A stretch of DNA of 64,000 nucleotides, taken from assembly GCF_000685865.1 (NCBI RefSeq), contig NZ_JMKS01000004.1, forward strand, positions 1 through 64,000, written 5' to 3'. This document shows, in pieces, positions 25,697 through 36,014 of this stretch. Numbering within the stretch: the stretch's first letter is position 1; each line of letters begins with the position of its first letter. The notes under the pieces are model-generated. The model ran no database searches, was not told the origin of the DNA, and worked only from the letters and a program-made list of their open reading frames with translations. The position numbers and the translations under genes were made by a program. This stretch comes from Exiguobacterium antarcticum DSM 14480. Lineage in GTDB: Bacteria; Bacillota; Bacilli; Exiguobacteriales; Exiguobacteriaceae.

Positions 25697-26341
25697 ATGG
25701 AAGTCGCAAAAACGGCGTTTCCGTTTTTCTTGGAAGGATTACAGATCACCCTCTATATTTTCATCATCGCGGTCATCGCTGGGTTTTTAATCGGCTTGAT
25801 TGTCGCCTTGATGCGTTTGTCACCGCTTAAGATTTTAAATGGAATCGCCATCGTCTACATCGATGTCATTCGAGGAACACCGTTCATCGTCCAGCTGTTC
25901 TTCATCTATTTTGGACTCAATTCGCTTGAATGGTTATCGATGGACCGGATGTATGCCGGTATTTTGACCGTTGCGATCAATGCCGGAGCGTATTTTGCTG
26001 AAATCATCCGAGCCGGAATCCAATCGATCGATAAAGGGCAAACGGAAGCAGCCCGGTCGCTTGGGATGACAGGTCGGCAAACGATGACACAAATCATCTT
26101 ACCGCAAGCCTTTCGGCGGATGTTACCGACAATCACGAATCAATCGATCATCAGCTTGAAAGATACATCCTTGTTGTCGATCATCGGAATCGCGGATTTG
26201 ACACAGCAAGGACAAGTCCAACAGGCGACGACGTTTGAACCGTTCATTGTCTGGACCGTCGTTGGTCTGATGTATTTTGTTGTCATCTATCTCCTTTCAC
26301 TGTTAGCGAAATTCTTGGAACGGAGGTTTACGCTGCGATGA
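25697..26341 (+). CDS. Polar amino-acid ABC transporter permease (GlnP-like)
   Basis: This 214-residue permease has about five membrane helices and the EAA loop [20 protein letters not shown] near residue 120. It belongs to the His/Glu/Gln/Arg class. It lies 36 bp after the binding-protein gene and overlaps the ATPase gene by 4 bp (ATGA), so the three are one operon. The ATG at 25697 has AAGGGAGTTG upstream. Confidence 0.9.
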   Translation: MEVAKTAFPFFLEGLQITLYIFIIAVIAGFLIGLIVALMRLSPLKILNGIAIVYIDVIRGTPFIVQLFFIYFGLNSLEWLSMDRMYAGILTVAINAGAYFAEIIRAGIQSIDKGQTEAARSLGMTGRQTMTQIILPQAFRRMLPTITNQSIISLKDTSLLSIIGIADLTQQGQVQQATTFEPFIVWTVVGLMYFVVIYLLSLLAKFLERRFTLR

Positions 26342-27066
26342 GTATCATTGAAGTGAAACAATTAAAAAAATCATTTGGTGCAAACGAAGTGCTCAAAGAT
26401 ATTTCCGTTGACATCAAGGAAAAAGAAGTGGTGTGTGTCATCGGACCTTCAGGATCCGGGAAAAGTACGTTTCTACGCTGTTTAAATCGGTTGGAAGACA
26501 TTACCGGCGGAACGGTCGTCATCGATACGCACGATATCACGGATCCGAAAGTGGATATCAATAAAGTCCGGGAAGAAGTCGGAATGGTATTCCAACACTT
26601 CAACTTATTTCCGCATAAGACGGTGCTCGAAAACGTGACACTTGCACCGATGAAAGTTCGAAAAACAGAAAAAAATCAAGCTAAACAACGCGCTTTTGAA
26701 TTACTCGATAAGGTCGGATTACGGGAAAAAGCAGATAACTATCCGGGCGAATTATCCGGTGGTCAAAAACAACGGGTCGCGATTGCCCGCGCCCTAGCGA
26801 TGAATCCGAAAATCATGTTGTTTGACGAACCCACTTCAGCGCTCGACCCAGAGATGGTCGGGGATGTACTGGCAGTCATGAAACAGTTGGCACTTGAAGG
26901 GATGACGATGATCGTCGTCACCCATGAAATGGGATTTGCGCGCGAAGTGGGGGATCGTGTGTTGTTCATGGATGGTGGGTTTATCGTTGAAGAAAATATT
27001 CCGAGCTTATTGTTTGATGCTCCACAACACGAACGGACGCAGTCATTTTTAAGTAAGATTTTGTAA
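26338..27066 (+). CDS. glnQ: Polar amino-acid ABC transporter ATPase (GlnQ-like)
   Basis: This 242-residue ABC ATPase has Walker [10 protein letters not shown] near residue 38, Q-loop [11 protein letters not shown], signature [14 protein letters not shown], Walker [15 protein letters not shown] and switch histidine VTHEMGF. It is strongly similar to B. subtilis GlnQ over its length as remembered. It energises uptake through the permease just upstream. It could also serve the ATPase-less transporter at 8.3-9.8 kb, since such sharing is known in this class, but that is inference. Confidence 0.92.
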   Translation: MSIIEVKQLKKSFGANEVLKDISVDIKEKEVVCVIGPSGSGKSTFLRCLNRLEDITGGTVVIDTHDITDPKVDINKVREEVGMVFQHFNLFPHKTVLENVTLAPMKVRKTEKNQAKQRAFELLDKVGLREKADNYPGELSGGQKQRVAIARALAMNPKIMLFDEPTSALDPEMVGDVLAVMKQLALEGMTMIVVTHEMGFAREVGDRVLFMDGGFIVEENIPSLLFDAPQHERTQSFLSKIL

Positions 27067-27075
27067 AAGACAGCC

Positions 27076-27121
27076 ATCAAGTTTTCTTGCCTCTTTGGAG
27101 GGAAGAAAACTTGATTTTTTT
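27076..27121 (+). terminator. Terminator of the glutamine-type ABC operon
   Basis: ATCAAGTTTTCTT pairs with AAGAAAACTTGAT around a 14-nt loop, followed by a T7 run. Confidence 0.92.
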
Positions 27122-27276
27122 AGGTGGAAAGTCCTTTTCTCCTTAGAAACGTTTGATTCATAAAGAACAAAGGGTACAGTCATAAGAAAAACTTATACGT
27201 TTACGACTGAGAAATTGGGAATTCGAAACGCACTGACCTAAAAGAAGTAGTAATATAATAACTAAGGCAAACACTT

Positions 27277-27307
27277 TTGACATATAGGCCTTCGTCATGG
27301 TTACATT
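27277..27307 (+). promoter_or_regulatory. Possible promoter of odhAB
   Basis: TTGACA at 27277-27282 and TACATT at 27302-27307 have a long 19-nt spacer. It lies 135 bp before the odhA start. The rest of the 27122-27442 gap holds no coding sequence that I can see. Confidence 0.45.
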
Positions 27308-27358
27308 CGCTAGTTGATGGAGGAACGTAACGATGGTCGACTTTTTATGTCATTTTAT

Positions 27359-27374
27359 TTGAAAGCGCTAACAG
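27359..27374 (+). promoter_or_regulatory. cre-like site upstream of odhA
   Basis: TTGAAAGCGCTAACAG matches the CcpA consensus at all but the final position. It lies between the likely promoter and odhA. Catabolite repression of odhAB is known in B. subtilis, which supports the call. Confidence 0.65.
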
Positions 27375-27442
27375 GCAGAGGGTTGGAAATGTACTGATAC
27401 GTCAGTACGAAGGTGAAATGAATGAAACGGGGGGAACCGTAC

Positions 27443-30283
27443 ATGGCAAGCCGGGAACAGGAACAACAAACATTTTATGGACCCAATCTTGGGTACATCA
27501 TCGAATTGTATGAACGTTTTCTAGAAGATGCTTCTTCGGTTGACGAGGAGACACGGAGTTACTTCGAGAAAAATGGGGCGCCAGTCGCTGAACCAGTCGT
27601 TCAACAAACGGTCGAGACGGGTGATTTCGAAAAATATTTGGCGGCCAGCCGATTAGCGGATCAAATTCGTGCAAAAGGTCATTTAGCTGCTGACATCTAT
27701 CCATTAAAAGACCATCCGCGGGAGATGGAATTATTCGAACTTCGTCAATTCGGACTGACGGAAGCTGATTTACGTGGCATGCCGGTGACACTCGTTTGTC
27801 CCGATCCACCAGTACATCTGGCGGATGCTTTTGAAGGAATCGAACATTTAAAAGCACAATACACGGGAGCGGCAGCAGTCGAGTTCCAACATGTCGATGA
27901 TTTGGATGAAAAAAAATGGTTACGGCAAAAAATTGAACAAGGGGCGCTGACGGCCACATTGTCAGTCGATCAGAAAAAACAATTGTTCAAACGCCTAGCT
28001 GAGACGGATCTTTTTGAAAAATATTTGCATAAAACATATGTCGGACAAAAACGATTTTCAATCGAAGGTTTAGACGCGATGGTATCGTTGCTCGATACGA
28101 TCGTGGGTCATTTGATTGCGAATGGTTCGGAAACGATCAATATCGGCATGGCACACCGGGGAAGATTAAACGTCTTGGCGCATGTCTTAGGCAAACCGTA
28201 TGAAATGATCTTCGCGGAGTTTCAACATGCACCAAACCATGACCTGGTCCCGTCAGAAGGATCCATTGGCATTACGTACGGTTGGACAGGAGACGTCAAG
28301 TATCATTTAGGGTTGAATCGGAAAATGGAACAGCAGTCGAGTAACGTCCGCATGACGCTTGCGAACAATCCATCACACCTCGAGTTTGTTGATCCTGTCG
28401 TCGAAGGTTTTACACGGGCAGCACAAGATGATCGTTCCCAAAAAGGGGCACCACGCCAAGAACAAGGCAAGGCAGCCGCCATCTTGATTCATGGGGATGC
28501 AGCCTTCCCGGGACAAGGAATCGTCGCTGAGACATTGAACCTGACGAACTTGAAAGGGTACAACACGGGTGGAACGATTCATATCATTGCCAATAATACG
28601 ATTGGCTTTACGACTGAACCGACGGATTCACGTTCGACACGCTACTCGAGTGATTTGGCGAAAGGATACGAAATCCCGATTTTCCATGTCAATGCAGATG
28701 AACCGGAAAGCTGTCTGGCAGTCGCCTTACTTGCGAGTGAATACCGGGCTACCTTCCAGAAGGATATTTTGATTGATCTCATCGGTTATCGTCGATTCGG
28801 GCATAACGAGATGGATGAGCCGATGAACACGAACCCGGTCTTATATGAGTTGATTCATAAACATGACTCGGCACGTGTGTTATACGCCAACCAGCTTGTC
28901 GAACAAGGCGATGTCACCAAAGAAGACATCACGACGATTGAAACAGACATCAATGACATGATGAAAGCAGCACGTGAAAAAGTGCCGAACGTTGAAAAAG
29001 AATACGGTGGTGTGATGCCAGATGTCGTCTTCAAAGGAGTTCCGACGATCGAGACAGGTGTTGCAGTTGAAAAACTGATGGCGTATAACGAACAGTTGCT
29101 CGAATGGCCAAGCGGATTCAGCGTGTTCCATAAACTTGAAAAAGTCTTGAAACGCCGGACGGATGCCTTGACGACGAAAAATGGAATCGATTGGGGCCAT
29201 GCGGAAACGTTAGCCTTCGCTTCGATTCTCTCGGACGGGACGCCGATTCGTTTGAGTGGTCAGGATTCAGAGCGGGGAACGTTTGCCCAGCGGAACATCA
29301 ACTTAAATGATGTCAAGACAGGCAAAGCCTTTTCGCCGATGCACAGCTTAAAATCTGCAACAGCGTCATTTGCTGTCTACAATAGCCCGTTATCCGAAGC
29401 AGGTGTTCTCGGTTTTGAATATGGCTATAACGTATTTGCGCCAGAAACACTTGTCTTGTGGGAAGCCCAGTACGGGGATTTCGCGAACTCCGGTCAGGTC
29501 ATCTTTGATCAATTCATCTCCGCCAGTCGAGCGAAATGGGGTCAAACATCCGGCCTCGTCATGTTGTTACCGCACGGATATGAAGGTCAAGGACCGGAAC
29601 ACTCAAGTGCACGTTTAGAACGATTCCTATCGTTGTCCGGTGAGAAAAACTGGACAGTGGCCAACGTCTCGAGTGCTGCACAGTATTTCCACTTACTCCG
29701 TCGCCAAGCAGCAATTCTTGGAAAAGACGAAGTCCGTCCGCTCGTCGTGATGACACCCAAAAGTTTATTACGACATCCGTTAGCCACATCGGATTTATCG
29801 GAGCTGACAGACGGTTCCTTCAAACGGATCGTTGAACAGGCGGGGCTTGGTCAATCACCGGAGCAGGTCGAACGGATCGTGTTCTGCAGTGGAAAAGTGG
29901 CGATTGATCTAGCAGAAGCAGTCTCGAAATCTGATGACGACTTCAACTGGTTACACATCGTCCGGATTGAAGAGATTTATCCATTCCCGGCAAAACAGTT
30001 AAAAGCCTTGTTGGAACGTTTCCCGCAGGTCACGGAATTCGTTTGGGTTCAAGAAGAACCAAAAAACATGGGCGCTTGGACATATATCGAACCGCGTCTC
30101 GAGTCAGTCGCAATCAACGGTATCACACAGGTCCGCTACATCGGTCGTCGCCGACGTTCAAGTACGGCGGAAGGTGACCCGACAGGACACAAGGTCGAGC
30201 AAGCGCGAATCTTGACAGAAGCTTTGACGCGACAGACTGTCGAAGAGCCGACTACACCAACTACTTCTGAAACGAATGTCTAA
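27443..30283 (+). CDS. odhA: 2-oxoglutarate dehydrogenase E1 component
   Basis: This 946-residue thiamine-diphosphate enzyme decarboxylates 2-oxoglutarate in the TCA cycle. The N terminus FYGPNLGYIIELYE matches Bacillus OdhA. GMAHRGRLNVLAHVLGKP, HGDAAFPGQGIVAETLN and NNTIGFTT mark the ThDP site, and DSERGTFAQRN and HGYEGQGPEHSSAR the transketolase-like half. I choose ATG 27443 because six G lie 8 nt upstream; an in-frame ATG at 27422 has no site. odhB follows after about 50 bp. The E3 subunit (lpd) is not in the window. Confidence 0.96.
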   Translation: MASREQEQQTFYGPNLGYIIELYERFLEDASSVDEETRSYFEKNGAPVAEPVVQQTVETGDFEKYLAASRLADQIRAKGHLAADIYPLKDHPREMELFELRQFGLTEADLRGMPVTLVCPDPPVHLADAFEGIEHLKAQYTGAAAVEFQHVDDLDEKKWLRQKIEQGALTATLSVDQKKQLFKRLAETDLFEKYLHKTYVGQKRFSIEGLDAMVSLLDTIVGHLIANGSETINIGMAHRGRLNVLAHVLGKPYEMIFAEFQHAPNHDLVPSEGSIGITYGWTGDVKYHLGLNRKMEQQSSNVRMTLANNPSHLEFVDPVVEGFTRAAQDDRSQKGAPRQEQGKAAAILIHGDAAFPGQGIVAETLNLTNLKGYNTGGTIHIIANNTIGFTTEPTDSRSTRYSSDLAKGYEIPIFHVNADEPESCLAVALLASEYRATFQKDILIDLIGYRRFGHNEMDEPMNTNPVLYELIHKHDSARVLYANQLVEQGDVTKEDITTIETDINDMMKAAREKVPNVEKEYGGVMPDVVFKGVPTIETGVAVEKLMAYNEQLLEWPSGFSVFHKLEKVLKRRTDALTTKNGIDWGHAETLAFASILSDGTPIRLSGQDSERGTFAQRNINLNDVKTGKAFSPMHSLKSATASFAVYNSPLSEAGVLGFEYGYNVFAPETLVLWEAQYGDFANSGQVIFDQFISASRAKWGQTSGLVMLLPHGYEGQGPEHSSARLERFLSLSGEKNWTVANVSSAAQYFHLLRRQAAILGKDEVRPLVVMTPKSLLRHPLATSDLSELTDGSFKRIVEQAGLGQSPEQVERIVFCSGKVAIDLAEAVSKSDDDFNWLHIVRIEEIYPFPAKQLKALLERFPQVTEFVWVQEEPKNMGAWTYIEPRLESVAINGITQVRYIGRRRRSSTAEGDPTGHKVEQARILTEALTRQTVEEPTTPTTSETNV

Positions 30284-30337
30284 GTATCATCTGATTTGGG
30301 GTCAAACACGAAAAGAGTCTTAGGGGGACGAATGAAC

Positions 30338-31591
30338 ATGGAAATCAAAGTGCCAGAACTTGCAGAGTCGATTACAGAAGGAACGATTGCATCATGGTTA
30401 AAACAACCGGGTGAACAAGTGGAAAAAGGAGAAGCGATTGTTGAACTAGAAACGGATAAAGTCAACATTGAAGTACCATCCGACGAGGCTGGGATTTTAT
30501 CGGAGGTCATGGCTGCTGAAGGAGACACCGTGCGTGTCGGTGAAACGATTGCGATCATTACGGCAGGTGGAGAAGCAGCACCTGCACAAGTAGAAACCAA
30601 ACAACCAACAGAGCAGGCAAAAGCTCCCGTTGCGGAGCAACCGAAAAAAGAGCAACCAGCAGCCGTTGCGGCGACAGAAAAAACGTCCCTCGCGGATCGT
30701 CCGATTGCGTCACCTGCCGCTCGAAAGTTGGCACGTGAAAAAGGAATTGATCTATCGCAAGTTGCAACACAAGATCCGCTTGGCCGGATTCGTGTCCAGG
30801 ATGTCGCGACGTTCGAAGTCGCTCCACGTGAACAAGCGAAACCGACTCCACCACCAGCGCCTGCACCAACTACGCAAGCGGCATCAGGAAAACCGGAAGA
30901 GCGGATCAAGATGTCTCGTCGTCGTAAAACGATTGCCAATCGTTTAGTAGAAGTCCAGCAAACAGCTGCGATGCTCACGACGTTCAATGAAATTGATATG
31001 TCTGCCGTCATGTCCTTACGTAAACGCCGTCAGGAAAAATTCGTCAAGGACAACGAAGTCAAGCTTGGTTTCATGTCGTTCTTTACGAAAGCAGCGGTCG
31101 CGGCACTGAAAAAGATGCCGTACTTGAATGCTGAAATTCAAGGGGATGAAATCGTTCTTAAGAAGTTCTATGATATCGGGATTGCCGTATCGGCACCAGA
31201 CGGATTAGTCGTTCCGGTCGTCCGTGACGCGGACAAAAAGAACTTTGGTGAAATCGAAAAGGACATCATCAGTTTAGCCGTCAAAGCACGTGACAATAAA
31301 CTGGGGCTATCGGATTTGACGGGTGGTACGTTTACGATCACAAACGGTGGGACGTTTGGTTCGTTGATGTCGACGCCGATCCTCAATGGACCGCAAGTCG
31401 CGATTCTCGGGATGCATGCGATTAATCTTCGTCCTGTTGCAATCGACGCCGAACGAATGGCAAATCGTCCGATGATGTATGTGGCGCTCTCCTACGATCA
31501 CCGTATCGTGGACGGCAAAGAAGCCGTGACATTCCTAAAACACATCAAGGATTTGTTAGAAGATCCAGAGTCATTGATTTTTGAAGCATAA
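30338..31591 (+). CDS. odhB: Dihydrolipoyl succinyltransferase (2-oxoglutarate dehydrogenase E2)
   Basis: This 417-residue protein has a lipoyl domain with Lys41 in [11 protein letters not shown], an Ala/Pro/Gln-rich linker (about 80-125), and the peripheral-subunit-binding domain [17 protein letters not shown]. The catalytic domain ends with [13 protein letters not shown], holding the catalytic histidine. ATG 30338 gives [11 protein letters not shown], the normal E2 start; ATG 30332, six bases upstream, is an alternative closer to the AGGGGG site. It forms the core of the 2-oxoglutarate dehydrogenase complex with OdhA and is followed by a strong terminator. Confidence 0.95.
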   Translation: MEIKVPELAESITEGTIASWLKQPGEQVEKGEAIVELETDKVNIEVPSDEAGILSEVMAAEGDTVRVGETIAIITAGGEAAPAQVETKQPTEQAKAPVAEQPKKEQPAAVAATEKTSLADRPIASPAARKLAREKGIDLSQVATQDPLGRIRVQDVATFEVAPREQAKPTPPPAPAPTTQAASGKPEERIKMSRRRKTIANRLVEVQQTAAMLTTFNEIDMSAVMSLRKRRQEKFVKDNEVKLGFMSFFTKAAVAALKKMPYLNAEIQGDEIVLKKFYDIGIAVSAPDGLVVPVVRDADKKNFGEIEKDIISLAVKARDNKLGLSDLTGGTFTITNGGTFGSLMSTPILNGPQVAILGMHAINLRPVAIDAERMANRPMMYVALSYDHRIVDGKEAVTFLKHIKDLLEDPESLIFEA

Positions 31592-31604
31592 GTCGATTTG
31601 AGAC

Positions 31605-31643
31605 AGAGGCGTTCTTCCTACGATAGGGAGAACGCCTCTTTTC
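31605..31643 (+). terminator. Terminator of odhAB
   Basis: AGAGGCGTTCT.CCTA pairs with TAGG.AGAACGCCTCT, followed by TTTTC. Confidence 0.88.
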
Positions 31644-31784
31644 GTCTCTTCAGATAAGCAGGTGATCCGTTTGATTACAAGTCTGTCATCGATTCTAAAA
31701 ACTTCTTCACCTCAACTATATGTTTCCTTCACAGTCGTCACGTAAGATTCAGTTTGTAAGTTACTTTTAAGGGGGAAATACAAC

Positions 31785-32678
31785 ATGATGAAACAGATTG
31801 GCGTTACCGTACTTACAGGAGCAATAGCCGCAACTAGTATCGGGAGTATCGACGCTTCGGCACATGCAAAACATGATCTACTCGACCCAAATCGTGTCGT
31901 TAACATTGCCCACCGAGGTGCTTCCGGGTATGCACCTGAACATACGATGACGGCGTATCAACTGAGTCATAAAAAATTAAAAGCCGACTACATCGAAATC
32001 GATTTGCAGATGACGAAGGACGGTCAATTGATTGCAATGCACGATGAGACGGTCGATCGGACGACAAACGGAACAGGTGCCGTCAAAGACAAGACATTAG
32101 CTGAAATCAAACGCCTCGATGCGGGGAGCTGGTTCAATACAGCGAATCCTGATTATGCGAAGGCTGAATATAAGGGACTCCAAGTTCCGACACTCGATGA
32201 AATTTTTGATAAATATGGCAAACATGCGAACTATTATATTGAAACAAAATCACCTGAAGTTTACCCGGGAATGGAAGAAAAACTACTGAAAACATTAAAA
32301 GGTCATGGTCTATCCAGCGACCGTGTTAAACCGGGACAAGTCATGATTCAATCGTTCAGTCAAGCAAGTCTATTAAAAGTTAAAGCACTTGATGAAGGTT
32401 TTCCACTCGTCCAGCTGATGGAAGCACCAACAGTCCAATCAATCACGCCTGAGGCACTTGACGAAATTCAGACATACGCAGTCGGACTCGGTCCCTCATT
32501 TAAAGGACTGACGCGCGAAAATACGGCAATGATTCGGGAACGTGGTCTGTTGCTTCACCCCTACACGGTGAACGAGAAAGTCGACATGGAACGGATGCTC
32601 GATTATGGAGTGACGGGAGTTTTTACGAACTATGCGGATCGTTTCAACGAAGTATTATATGACATGAAAAAGAAATGA
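31785..32678 (+). CDS. glpQ: Secreted glycerophosphodiester phosphodiesterase
   Basis: This 297-residue protein has a Sec signal peptide (about 27 residues, ending ASAHA) followed by the GDPD domain. AHRGASGYAPEHT holds the conserved H-R and E, EIDLQMTKDGQLIAMHDETV the metal-binding E, D and catalytic H, and YIETKSP a further metal ligand. It hydrolyses glycerophosphodiesters to glycerol-3-phosphate outside the cell, for carbon or phosphate scavenging. The length and secretion match B. subtilis GlpQ. ATG 31785 (or 31788) follows AAGGGGGAA. No glpT is adjacent. Confidence 0.92.
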   Translation: MMKQIGVTVLTGAIAATSIGSIDASAHAKHDLLDPNRVVNIAHRGASGYAPEHTMTAYQLSHKKLKADYIEIDLQMTKDGQLIAMHDETVDRTTNGTGAVKDKTLAEIKRLDAGSWFNTANPDYAKAEYKGLQVPTLDEIFDKYGKHANYYIETKSPEVYPGMEEKLLKTLKGHGLSSDRVKPGQVMIQSFSQASLLKVKALDEGFPLVQLMEAPTVQSITPEALDEIQTYAVGLGPSFKGLTRENTAMIRERGLLLHPYTVNEKVDMERMLDYGVTGVFTNYADRFNEVLYDMKKK

Positions 32679-32685
32679 ATCGTTT

Positions 32686-32726
32686 AAAAGTCAGTTTCCT
32701 TTTTAGGAATACTGACTTTTTTTTGT
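32686..32726 (+). terminator. Terminator of glpQ
   Basis: AAAAGTCAGT.TCCT pairs with AGGA..ACTGACTTTTTTTT. Confidence 0.9.
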
Positions 32727-32885
32727 TGAAATGAATCCAAGGCTTCATTGGTTACGTATACTTCAATGAAAGATTTTAAGAGCATACAATGTGTGTTCGA
32801 TTGATGCCGGACATGCTACGATGAAACAGGAGCGTTGAACAAAGCTGATAGAGAGCTTCATGAACAGGGAATGGAGAGGAACGAC

Positions 32886-33332
32886 ATGCGAATCACACAA
32901 TATACGGATTACGGATTACGTGTCCTGATTTATCTAGGTCTTCATCGGGAAGAAATAACACCGATGCCGACGATTGCCAATCATTATGGTATTTCATCGA
33001 ATCATTTGATGAAAGTGACCCAACAGTTGACAAAACTCGGTTATGTCGAGTCAACACGCGGACGAACGGGTGGACTGCGACTCGCGAAGGACCCGGCAGA
33101 CATCAACATCGGACAAGTCGTCCGTGAAATGGAACCGATGGAAATCGTCGACTGTTTTTCAGCGGAAGGTCGATGTGTGATTGAACCAGGCTGTCACTTA
33201 AAAGGGATTCTCGGGCGAGCTTTACGTGCCTTTTTAAAAGAACTTGAACAGCATACATTAGCGGAACTCGTTGAGAACAAGGACGAGTTGACACTTTTGT
33301 TTTCCTCATCACCGTCGTCCGTTCATTCATGA
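32886..33332 (+). CDS. nsrR: Nitric-oxide-sensing Rrf2-family repressor NsrR
   Basis: This 148-residue Rrf2-family protein has a winged helix at residues 1-80, and MRITQYTDYGLRVLIYL is the typical NsrR start. The three cluster-ligand cysteines C90, C97 and C103 (DCFSAEGRCVIEPGC) line up with E. coli NsrR C91, C96 and C102. The Fe-S cluster is expected to react with NO and release the repressor from genes such as hmp. No such target lies in the window. The ATG at 32886 follows GGAGAGGAA. It is convergent with mrpG, with a shared terminator. Confidence 0.88.
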   Translation: MRITQYTDYGLRVLIYLGLHREEITPMPTIANHYGISSNHLMKVTQQLTKLGYVESTRGRTGGLRLAKDPADINIGQVVREMEPMEIVDCFSAEGRCVIEPGCHLKGILGRALRAFLKELEQHTLAELVENKDELTLLFSSSPSSVHS

Positions 33333-33351
33333 GAAGTAAGGTGAACGAGAC

Positions 33352-33401
33352 AAAAAAGACATCATCTTTTCCGAACCCATTCGGAAGATGATGTCTTTTT
33401 C
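33352..33401. terminator. Bidirectional terminator between nsrR and the mrp operon
   Basis: A 22-bp stem, AAAAAGACATCATCTT.TCCGAA with its complement, is flanked by A-runs and T-runs. It serves both convergent units. Confidence 0.93.
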
Positions 33402-33407
33402 GATTGT

Positions 33408-33782
33408 TTATTTTCGGGTCGATCGTTTTTTAGGATTGACGTGTTCCGGGTTTTTCGCCAAATCATCTTGGACGGATCCCTTCCATAAGGGAACATCGCT
33501 ATAATAGGCAGCACGCGCAATTAAATGGCCACCAATCGGGGCGGTAATCAATACAAAAAAAATACCAAGTAAGACGCGGGACGAGAAGAAACCGTCTTCA
33601 GCGACAAAATAAATGATGACACTGATCAGGATACTCATCACCCCAAGCGTCGCACTTTTGGATGCGGCATGGGCACGGGTATATAAGTCGGGTAGCCGAA
33701 TGAGACCCAGTGCAGTTACAAGACTGAAAAAAGTCCCGATCAAGGCAAAGGCGGCTACAAAGATATCACTGATTGCGATCAC
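33408..33782 (-). CDS. mrpG: Mrp Na+/H+ antiporter subunit G
   Basis: This 124-residue protein has three membrane helices and the MnhG/PhaG signature LGLIRLPDLYTRAHAASKSATLG. The tail is hydrophilic and basic. It is the last gene of mrpABCDEFG. The start is uncertain: GTG 33782 has GGAGAG 10 nt upstream inside mrpF and overlaps mrpF by 17 bp, while a TTG at 33806 would overlap more and lacks a good site. It is a minor subunit required for antiport by the complex. Confidence 0.92.
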   Translation of the reverse strand: MIAISDIFVAAFALIGTFFSLVTALGLIRLPDLYTRAHAASKSATLGVMSILISVIIYFVAEDGFFSSRVLLGIFFVLITAPIGGHLIARAAYYSDVPLWKGSVQDDLAKNPEHVNPKKRSTRK

Positions 33783-34050
33783 GTTCGATGATCTCTCCTT
33801 TCTCAATGAATTTAGAGAAGGCGACAGTACCGATGAACGCTAAGATTCCGATCAACAAGATGACTTCGAGATAGTCACTTGTCCGGAGAATGATGGATAC
33901 CAATCCGACGACAGAAATCAGACTGATACCGATTGAATCCAGGGCAATGACCCGGTCGGCGACTGAAGGTCCTTTAATGACCCGGTAAAATAAGCCAAGC
34001 ATCGATAAGAAGACACCACCTAAAGCGATGAATAAAATCGTCTCTAGCAT
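33766..34050 (-). CDS. mrpF: Mrp Na+/H+ antiporter subunit F
   Basis: This 94-residue membrane protein has three helices and the MnhF/PhaF motif RVIKGPSVADRVIALDSIG. The end EKGEIIERD overlaps the start of mrpG. It abuts mrpE by one base, so translation is probably coupled. It is part of the hetero-oligomeric Mrp complex in the cytoplasmic membrane. Confidence 0.95.
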   Translation of the reverse strand: MLETILFIALGGVFLSMLGLFYRVIKGPSVADRVIALDSIGISLISVVGLVSIILRTSDYLEVILLIGILAFIGTVAFSKFIEKGEIIERDRNQ

Positions 34051-34526
34051 TATCGACTCACCTCCAAAATAGCTTTTTCAAAACTGTTCCGGATGGAGGA
34101 GACGGCTTCATCCGCTTCTGGCATGTGCAGGGCATGGATATAAAGTGTTTTATTGTCGTCTGAAATATCGACGACGAGTGTCCCGGGTGTCAACGTGATC
34201 AGCATCGATAGCAAGGTGACTTGCCAATTATGCTCGAGTGCCGTCTCATACGCGAAGATACCCGGTTTGATATCAAGTTTTGGTTTGAGGATGATCGACA
34301 AGACTTCGAGATTCGCGACGACCAGCTCGTATAAAAACCGGAAAAACAAACGGATCAGCGCGATGAACGGTCCGAGATAAAAACGGTTGCTGAATCCCCG
34401 GCGCATGGCAAACATCGCAAGCAAACCTAACAGATAGCCGATGATAAACGATGAAGTAGAAAAGGAGTTGGCGAGAAACATCCAGAGAAATGCCAACAAG
34501 ATATTGAGTAATAACTGGAATGACAT
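34050..34526 (-). CDS. mrpE: Mrp Na+/H+ antiporter subunit E
   Basis: This 158-residue protein has two to three N-terminal membrane helices and a soluble C-terminal domain, with LITLTPGTLVVDISDD as the MnhE signature near residue 110. It lies 3 bp after mrpD and shares one base with mrpF. In the family this subunit is needed for complex stability or assembly. Confidence 0.95.
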   Translation of the reverse strand: MSFQLLLNILLAFLWMFLANSFSTSSFIIGYLLGLLAMFAMRRGFSNRFYLGPFIALIRLFFRFLYELVVANLEVLSIILKPKLDIKPGIFAYETALEHNWQVTLLSMLITLTPGTLVVDISDDNKTLYIHALHMPEADEAVSSIRNSFEKAILEVSR

Positions 34527-34529
34527 TGA

Positions 34530-36014
34530 TTAATCTCCCTTCAAGACAGCTTGGATATAAATCGACGGATCGACAAGTGGATCGACCGCTTGAGAAATAA
34601 ACGGACGAACCGCTTCAGCGCCTACACCATACACGACCGTAATGGCGACGAGTAAAATCGCTGGTGTCATCAATTGTTTGAGCAGGTGGCGTTTCGGTCC
34701 GGTGTAGGTCTTTGGTGTTCCCCAAAATCCGCGAATGAAGATTTGCATGACGGAATAGAGAACAAGTAAACTCGAAATCAAGACGATGAACGGTCCGACA
34801 AGGTCTCCGGCCTCAAAGCCACCTCGGACGATGAGAAGCTTTCCGATGAAACCACTCAGTGGCGGAATGCCAGCCAGAGACAACGCGGCGATGAAATACG
34901 TCCAACCGAGCAACGGATAGTCTTTGATCATACCGCCCATATCCTTCAACTTACTGGATCCGGCAATTCCGATCATGACGCCAATCAATAAGAACAAAGC
35001 TGCCTTGATCAGCATGTCATGGATCAGGTAAAAGACAGCACCTTCGAGCGACTGCCGCGTCATGACGGATACGCCATATAAAATGACGCCGACAGCTACG
35101 ATGATGTTGTAGATTAAGATCTGTTTGACGTCTCGGGTTGCGAGGGCACCAATCACTCCAATCAGAATCGTTGCAAGCGCAAGCCAACCGAGAATCTGAT
35201 GCGTGAATTCAGGCTGATGGGAGAAAAACAGACTGTACGTCCGCAAGATCCCGTAGACTCCAACTTTCGTCAACAGTGCCCCGAATAAAGCGAGGACGGG
35301 CGTTGGAGGCACTTGGTAGGAACCAGGAAGCCAAAAATACAAGGGAAAGATGGCTCCCTTTAAACCGAAGACAATCAAGAACAGAATCGCGATGACACTG
35401 AGAATACCAGGTTGATCGATTTCCGTGATCTTTTGCGAGATGTCGGCCATGCTCAGTGAACCGATGACACCGTATAAAAAGGCGACGGTCATGACGAACA
35501 AGGCGGATGAGATGACGTTGATCAAGAGATACTTCAACGATTCGCGTAACTGAGCCGGTTTTCCTCCCAGTACAATCAAGACGTAAGACGAGATCAAGAA
35601 GACTTCAAAAAAGACGAACATGTTAAAAATATCACCTGTCGTAAAGGCACCATTGACCCCGACGAGTAAAAATTGGACGGCGATGTAGTAATAAAAACGT
35701 TGATGTAAATCGGACAGGTAATAGATGGAATACCAGACGACAAAAAAGACAAGCAGGCTAGTCGTAAAGACAAGCAGGGCGGATAACATGTCAGAGACAA
35801 GGGTGATGCCAAATGGTGCCGGCCAACTGCCAAGCGTCACCGTCAAAATCCCTTGCTGCCGGACACTGTAAATCAGATAAGCGGCCGCAGCGATGGTCAC
35901 GAGGGTTGAGCCAAAAGAGAGCGTCCGTTGTAGGCGCAGTCGATCCGGGAACAACATCAAGATGACACCGGTGATCAGTGGAATCAAAATCGGTAATAAC
36001 GGTAAATTAATCAT
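34530..36014 (-). CDS. mrpD: Mrp Na+/H+ antiporter subunit D
   Basis: This 494-residue protein is related to complex I NuoN/NuoM-type proton-translocating subunits, with about 14 membrane helices. [17 protein letters not shown] holds the conserved membrane glutamate, and [15 protein letters not shown] and [14 protein letters not shown] the lysine-bearing segments. It is one of the two large ion-translocating subunits of the Mrp complex. It overlaps mrpC by 8 bp. The length is typical (about 493 in B. subtilis). Confidence 0.95.
   Translation of the reverse strand: MINLPLLPILIPLITGVILMLFPDRLRLQRTLSFGSTLVTIAAAAYLIYSVRQQGILTVTLGSWPAPFGITLVSDMLSALLVFTTSLLVFFVVWYSIYYLSDLHQRFYYYIAVQFLLVGVNGAFTTGDIFNMFVFFEVFLISSYVLIVLGGKPAQLRESLKYLLINVISSALFVMTVAFLYGVIGSLSMADISQKITEIDQPGILSVIAILFLIVFGLKGAIFPLYFWLPGSYQVPPTPVLALFGALLTKVGVYGILRTYSLFFSHQPEFTHQILGWLALATILIGVIGALATRDVKQILIYNIIVAVGVILYGVSVMTRQSLEGAVFYLIHDMLIKAALFLLIGVMIGIAGSSKLKDMGGMIKDYPLLGWTYFIAALSLAGIPPLSGFIGKLLIVRGGFEAGDLVGPFIVLISSLLVLYSVMQIFIRGFWGTPKTYTGPKRHLLKQLMTPAILLVAITVVYGVGAEAVRPFISQAVDPLVDPSIYIQAVLKGD

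Noticed and set aside
30280-31011. A 243-codon open frame antisense to odhB
   Set aside because: It lies opposite the Ala/Pro/Gln-rich part of a certain gene, has low-complexity composition and no ribosome site. It is a shadow of codon bias.
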